DNA of 60,960 nt from CAYGBM01 sp964348225 (GTDB taxonomy: Bacteria > Patescibacteriota > Minisyncoccia > Minisyncoccales > CG1-02-41-26): assembly GCA_964348225.1 (NCBI GenBank), contig CAYGBM010000025.1:1-60960 (forward strand), in the 5' to 3' direction. Below are positions 57,916 to 60,960 of the stretch, piece by piece. The position numbers and the translations under genes were made by a program. The stretch's first letter is position 1. Each line of letters opens with the position of its first letter. The notes under the pieces were generated by a model. That model was not told where the DNA came from. It was given only the letters and a program-made list of their open reading frames with translations, and made no database searches.

Positions 57916-60399
57916 ATGGGTAAAAAATCAAGCGAGAAAAAACAAAGAAGAGAACAGCAGGAACAAGGTATTGAAAATGGATCTGAGCAGCATAAGTCAA
58001 CCCTGGAGCGCGTCCTTGTAGAAATTATCCGTTTTGCAACCTATTGCGCTTTATTTACACCTCTTTTTCTGAGTGTTAAGTTCTATTTCCCGTTTGTTGG
58101 TCCAAAGAGTCTGTATTTAATGGGTGGTTGCCAGATCGTTTTTTTTGCTTGGCTGATCTTGGCAATTTATTTTAAAAAGTATAGGCCCAAGCTGAATGTT
58201 GTCCTTTTGGCCTTGGTTTTCTTCTTGTTTGTTATGCTGTTGAGTTCGGTTTTTGGCATAGACTTCTCACGGTCTTTCTGGTCAAAGTATGAAAGGATGA
58301 CAGGGCTTTTAGTGTGGCTTCATTTGTTTGGTTTCTTTTTGGCAGTTTCTTGCACGTTTAAAAAAGAGTCAGACTGGAAAAAGATTTTCACTGTCTCTAT
58401 TTTTGTTTCCGTTTTGGTATCTATAAATTCCCTGCTGGAAAGACAAGGCATTGAACCTTTTGTTTTCTCGCCTCGGGGCGGAGCTACCTTGGGCAACAGC
58501 TCCTTTCTTGGCACCTACTTGATGTTCAATGTCTTTTTGGCGTTGTATCTTTTTTTCCGTGGCCTTCAATTGAAAAGACTTGACTGGAAGTCATTGGTAT
58601 TTAAAGCAATACCCTTACTTGCTGTTTTTTTGGGGATTTTAGCTATGTATTATGAAAAAAGTCAAGCTGCTTTGCTTTCAACGTTAGGAGGGTTCGTCCT
58701 TATATTTTTACTTTGGTTAAGTTTCAAGTTCAGGTACAAAATAGGCCGAGTTTTTGGAAAAGTTCTTTTAGCTTTTTCTGTGCTTCTTGTAATTGCGGTT
58801 TTTATTATGCTTTTTCAGCCAGAAAGCTTTGTTCATCAAAAGTTTGCTAGCTTAGTTACCAGAGCCCGTTTTGTAAACTGGAACACGGCTTGGCAGGGTT
58901 TTTTAGAACATAAATGGCTCGGCTGGGGTCCGGAGAACTATACCGTTGCTTTTACCAAGTTTTTTAACCCCTGTTTATTTATACCTGAGGACTGCGGAGG
59001 AGAAATCTGGTTTGACAGGTCTCACAACATTGTGTTTGATACCTTAGTGACAACAGGCATCTTGGGCTTTATTAGTTATCTTGGCTTGTTCGCTGTTCTG
59101 TTTTATCTTTTGGGGAGAAAATATTTTAAAGAAAAAACAATTGATTTTTGGACATTTGCTTTCTTCGCTACCATTCCCATAGCCTATTTTATTCAAAACC
59201 TTACTGTTTTTGATATGGCGACAAGCCTAATGATGTTTACTTTAACCCTAGGGTTCGTAGGGTTTTTAGCCTCCCTTGGCAAAGAAAAAGCTATGGAAAG
59301 GAAATTTGTACTTAAACATAGGTGGCCCATTCCTGCAATAGCTGTTATTTTTGCTCTTATGTTTTTTGAATTTGTTATTCAGCCTTTCAGGGCAGATGCC
59401 TTGGTGATTAAAGCTTTAAGTTCCCTGGAAAGTCCCACCAGAGTTGAGCTTTACAACAAAACATTGGAGACCTCTCCTTTGGGAAAATACCAAATAAGAG
59501 AATTCTTTGCCCAGCATACTCACGATTTTATACTTAATAATTTTCAAAAGATGCCAAAAGAGGATATTGTTAAGGAATTAGATTTTGTAGCTGAAACCTT
59601 GAAACAAAGCAAAAAGGAATCCCCCCTAGACTATAGGTCTGTTCTTAAATTAGCCCATGTTTACAATATTTTCGGTCTTATTGATCAAAGCCAGCTGGCT
59701 TTAGCTGAAAAATACGGCCAAGAATCAATTGAGCTTTCACCAGTCAATCAGCAGGGCTATTGGGCGCTAGCCCAAACCAAGGTTTATCAGGGAGATTTTG
59801 AGGCAGCCCTTTCTTTAGCTAAAAAAGCAATTGAGTTTGAACCGAGATGGCTGCAGTCTCATAAAATAGCTATTAGAATTGCCCAACGTTTTGGCGAGGA
59901 AGAAAAAGCAAAAGAGGTTGCTGAAAATGCTCTTGCTGTGGCCTTGGAACAAATTGCCTTGTATCCCAAGGAGTTAGTAGATTATCAAAGCAGATATCAA
60001 TCAGCTGTTGAATTTGCTGAAATAGCTGGAAATGAGGAAAAGATGAAAGAAACTGCAAGTTCCGCCCTTGAACTTGCCTTAAAACAAATTGATAATAGCC
60101 CAGAAACAGTACGGTTTTATCAATTGGCATTTTGGTTTGGTGAGAGGATTGGTAATGAAGAAAAACTAAAACAAGCAGTTCAAGAGATGCTCACTTCTCT
60201 TTTGGAGCAAATAGAACTTTACCCAGAAAGGTTAGGGCTTTACCAGGAAGCTGTGAAAATGGCTCAGAAATTGGGAGATGCCGAGCAAGCCATAGAGATT
60301 GCCAGAAAAGCGATAAATTTCAACGCCGACTGGATAGAGCATTTTAAGGATATCTTGGGAGGTTCTGCGACCACGGACTCTAACGGGCTTGACAACTGA
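57916..60399 (+). CDS. O-antigen ligase/polymerase (Wzy/WaaL type) with TPR-like C-terminus
   Basis: An 827-aa protein. About ten to twelve helices (residues 40-490) include the O-antigen-ligase signature: NWNTAWQGFLEHKWLGWGPE, WFDRSHNIVFDTLVTTG and GFISYLGLFAVLFYL. The C-terminal 300 residues are helical repeats of TPR type (YGQESIELSPVNQQGYWALA, AKKAIEFEPRWLQS). It would polymerise repeat units or ligate the polymer to an acceptor outside the cell. The N-terminus (KSSEKKQRREQQEQ) is a charged cytosolic tail. Confidence 0.88.
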   Translation: MGKKSSEKKQRREQQEQGIENGSEQHKSTLERVLVEIIRFATYCALFTPLFLSVKFYFPFVGPKSLYLMGGCQIVFFAWLILAIYFKKYRPKLNVVLLALVFFLFVMLLSSVFGIDFSRSFWSKYERMTGLLVWLHLFGFFLAVSCTFKKESDWKKIFTVSIFVSVLVSINSLLERQGIEPFVFSPRGGATLGNSSFLGTYLMFNVFLALYLFFRGLQLKRLDWKSLVFKAIPLLAVFLGILAMYYEKSQAALLSTLGGFVLIFLLWLSFKFRYKIGRVFGKVLLAFSVLLVIAVFIMLFQPESFVHQKFASLVTRARFVNWNTAWQGFLEHKWLGWGPENYTVAFTKFFNPCLFIPEDCGGEIWFDRSHNIVFDTLVTTGILGFISYLGLFAVLFYLLGRKYFKEKTIDFWTFAFFATIPIAYFIQNLTVFDMATSLMMFTLTLGFVGFLASLGKEKAMERKFVLKHRWPIPAIAVIFALMFFEFVIQPFRADALVIKALSSLESPTRVELYNKTLETSPLGKYQIREFFAQHTHDFILNNFQKMPKEDIVKELDFVAETLKQSKKESPLDYRSVLKLAHVYNIFGLIDQSQLALAEKYGQESIELSPVNQQGYWALAQTKVYQGDFEAALSLAKKAIEFEPRWLQSHKIAIRIAQRFGEEEKAKEVAENALAVALEQIALYPKELVDYQSRYQSAVEFAEIAGNEEKMKETASSALELALKQIDNSPETVRFYQLAFWFGERIGNEEKLKQAVQEMLTSLLEQIELYPERLGLYQEAVKMAQKLGDAEQAIEIARKAINFNADWIEHFKDILGGSATTDSNGLDN

Positions 60400-60455
60400 G
60401 CCTTTATTTGCTAATATTAGAACCGTGAGGAATTACTCCAATTCGTAAATAGTCG

Positions 60456-60490
60456 GCAAAAAACCTCTTTCCAGAGGTTTTTTGCTTTTT
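60456..60490 (+). terminator. Strong intrinsic terminator
   Basis: GCAAAAAACCTCT (60456-60468), loop ttcc, AGAGGTTTTTTGC (60473-60485), then TTTTT. It marks the end of the polysaccharide locus. Confidence 0.9.
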
Positions 60491-60495
60491 TCTCG

Positions 60496-60524
60496 TTGAC
60501 TATATCTTTTTGAAAGAGTACAAT
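60496..60524 (+). promoter_or_regulatory. Promoter for murB
   Basis: TTGACT (60496-60501), 17-base spacer, TACAAT (60519-60524). It is the best standard -35/-10 pair in the window. Confidence 0.75.
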
Positions 60525-60530
60525 AAAACT

Positions 60531-60637
60531 GGGTCAGGAGCGTCCTCACAAAAGACTTAGAATTGGAGGCACAACCTCCTGGCCTATGCGGCTCGCCTGT
60601 TTATCTTAGGGGCGGGGCGCATAGGTAAATCCCAAAA
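60531..60637 (+). other. Structured leader of murB
   Basis: The roughly 107-base leader has GGAGG (60565-60569) facing CCTCC (60575-60579), and CCTATGCG (60583-60590) facing CGCATAGG (60618-60625) with further GC pairing inside. It is long for this genome. It could be a regulatory leader or another inserted mini-repeat. No known riboswitch was recognised. Confidence 0.45.
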
Positions 60638-60960
60638 ATGCAGATAGTTAAAAGAATCAAGAAAAATATTTCACTAAAAGAGCACACGACCTTCAAAATA
60701 GGGGGGCAAGCTAAATATTTTTTTGAGGCAGAAACCAAAGAAGAGGTGATTGAAACTGTTAAATGGGCAAAAGAGAACAATGTTCCTTTTTTTATTTTGG
60801 GTGGGGGAAGCAATTTGCTGGTTGTAGATAAAGGGTTTGAGGGAATAGTAATAAAAATTAAAAATTCAAAATTAAAAATTCAAAATTACAATTTAAAATT
60901 TAAAATTATTGAGTGTGGGGCTGGGGTGAAATTAGCTGATTTGGTGAAGCTTTCGGAAAA
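60638..60960 (+). CDS. murB: UDP-N-acetylenolpyruvoylglucosamine reductase, 5' part
   Basis: The first 107 codons are present and the gene runs off the window. HTTFKIGGQAKYFFEAE and the FAD-binding ILGGGSNLLVVDKGF are classic MurB motifs. VGAGVKLADLV-type sequence (ECGAGVKLADLV) follows. It reduces UDP-GlcNAc-enolpyruvate to UDP-MurNAc in peptidoglycan synthesis. Between strand GIVIKI and ECGAG an AT-rich tract adds about 15 residues (NSKLKIQNYNLKFKI), apparently an in-frame repeat insertion. Confidence 0.9.
   Translation, partial: MQIVKRIKKNISLKEHTTFKIGGQAKYFFEAETKEEVIETVKWAKENNVPFFILGGGSNLLVVDKGFEGIVIKIKNSKLKIQNYNLKFKIIECGAGVKLADLVKLSE
60848..60910. repeat. AT-rich repeat inside murB
   Basis: Repeats of aaaattaaaaattc and their inverse (atttaaaatttaaaatt) are translated in frame. 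They are similar to the tract at 19421-19456. Confidence 0.55.

Noticed and set aside
60531..60637. Known riboswitch before murB
   Set aside because: No recognisable riboswitch core was seen; only two simple stems are present.

Overview
The window looks like part of a candidate phyla radiation (Patescibacteria, probably Parcubacteria-type) genome. This is an inference from: AT-rich DNA (by eye), the standard code, very short leaders or none before many start codons, few Shine-Dalgarno sites, pilin-like and fibronectin-III secreted proteins, and many small palindromic repeats, some of them inside genes. No rRNA, tRNA or CRISPR array was seen.

Region 1 (1 to about 9.9 kb) is an accessory array. 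A repeat of about 80 to 110 bp, ending in a hairpin terminator, recurs at least nine times. Each interval holds one unrelated gene or gene pair: a triosephosphate isomerase whose motifs appear in circularly permuted order, an orotidine phosphate decarboxylase, a small barrel protein plus an alpha/beta hydrolase, a methyltransferase, a Cys-rich mini-protein, a membrane-anchored Cys-rich protein, a toxin-antitoxin pair, a Nudix hydrolase, an HAD-like protein, an unknown protein and a pilin-like protein. Units differ in composition and in translation signals. The layout resembles a gene-cassette array, but no integrase lies in the window. Copy 1 starts at the window edge, so the array probably continues upstream.

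Region 2 (10.1 to 12.5 kb) has a fibronectin-III protein, a DegT-family aminotransferase carrying two in-frame palindromic elements, and a GxxExxY gene remnant framed by 15-bp inverted repeats.

Region 3 (12.6 to 60.4 kb) is a very large surface-polysaccharide locus. It has an initiating sugar-phosphate transferase (56.5 kb), flippase (31.4 kb), ligase/polymerase fused to TPRs (57.9 kb), at least eight cytosolic and three membrane (GT-C) glycosyltransferases, about seven methyltransferases, many nucleotide-sugar epimerases and dehydratases, GDP-fucose genes (gmd, fcl), nonulosonate genes (NeuC-, NeuB- and NeuA-like) and an asparagine-synthase-like amidotransferase.

The most striking part is a sulfur module inside region 3. 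A fused ATP sulfurylase/APS kinase (28.7 kb) makes APS and PAPS. A CysQ-like phosphatase (30.4 kb) can clear PAP. A degenerate NeuA domain fused to an APS-reductase-type CysH domain (39.9 kb) can make sulfite. The next gene is a clear UDP-sulfoquinovose synthase (41.3 kb), which consumes sulfite. A sulfotransferase (48.2 kb) can use PAPS. Together they suggest a glycan carrying both sulfoquinovose and sulfate esters, alongside nonulosonic acids and deoxy sugars. The window ends in the 5' part of murB, a core cell-wall gene.
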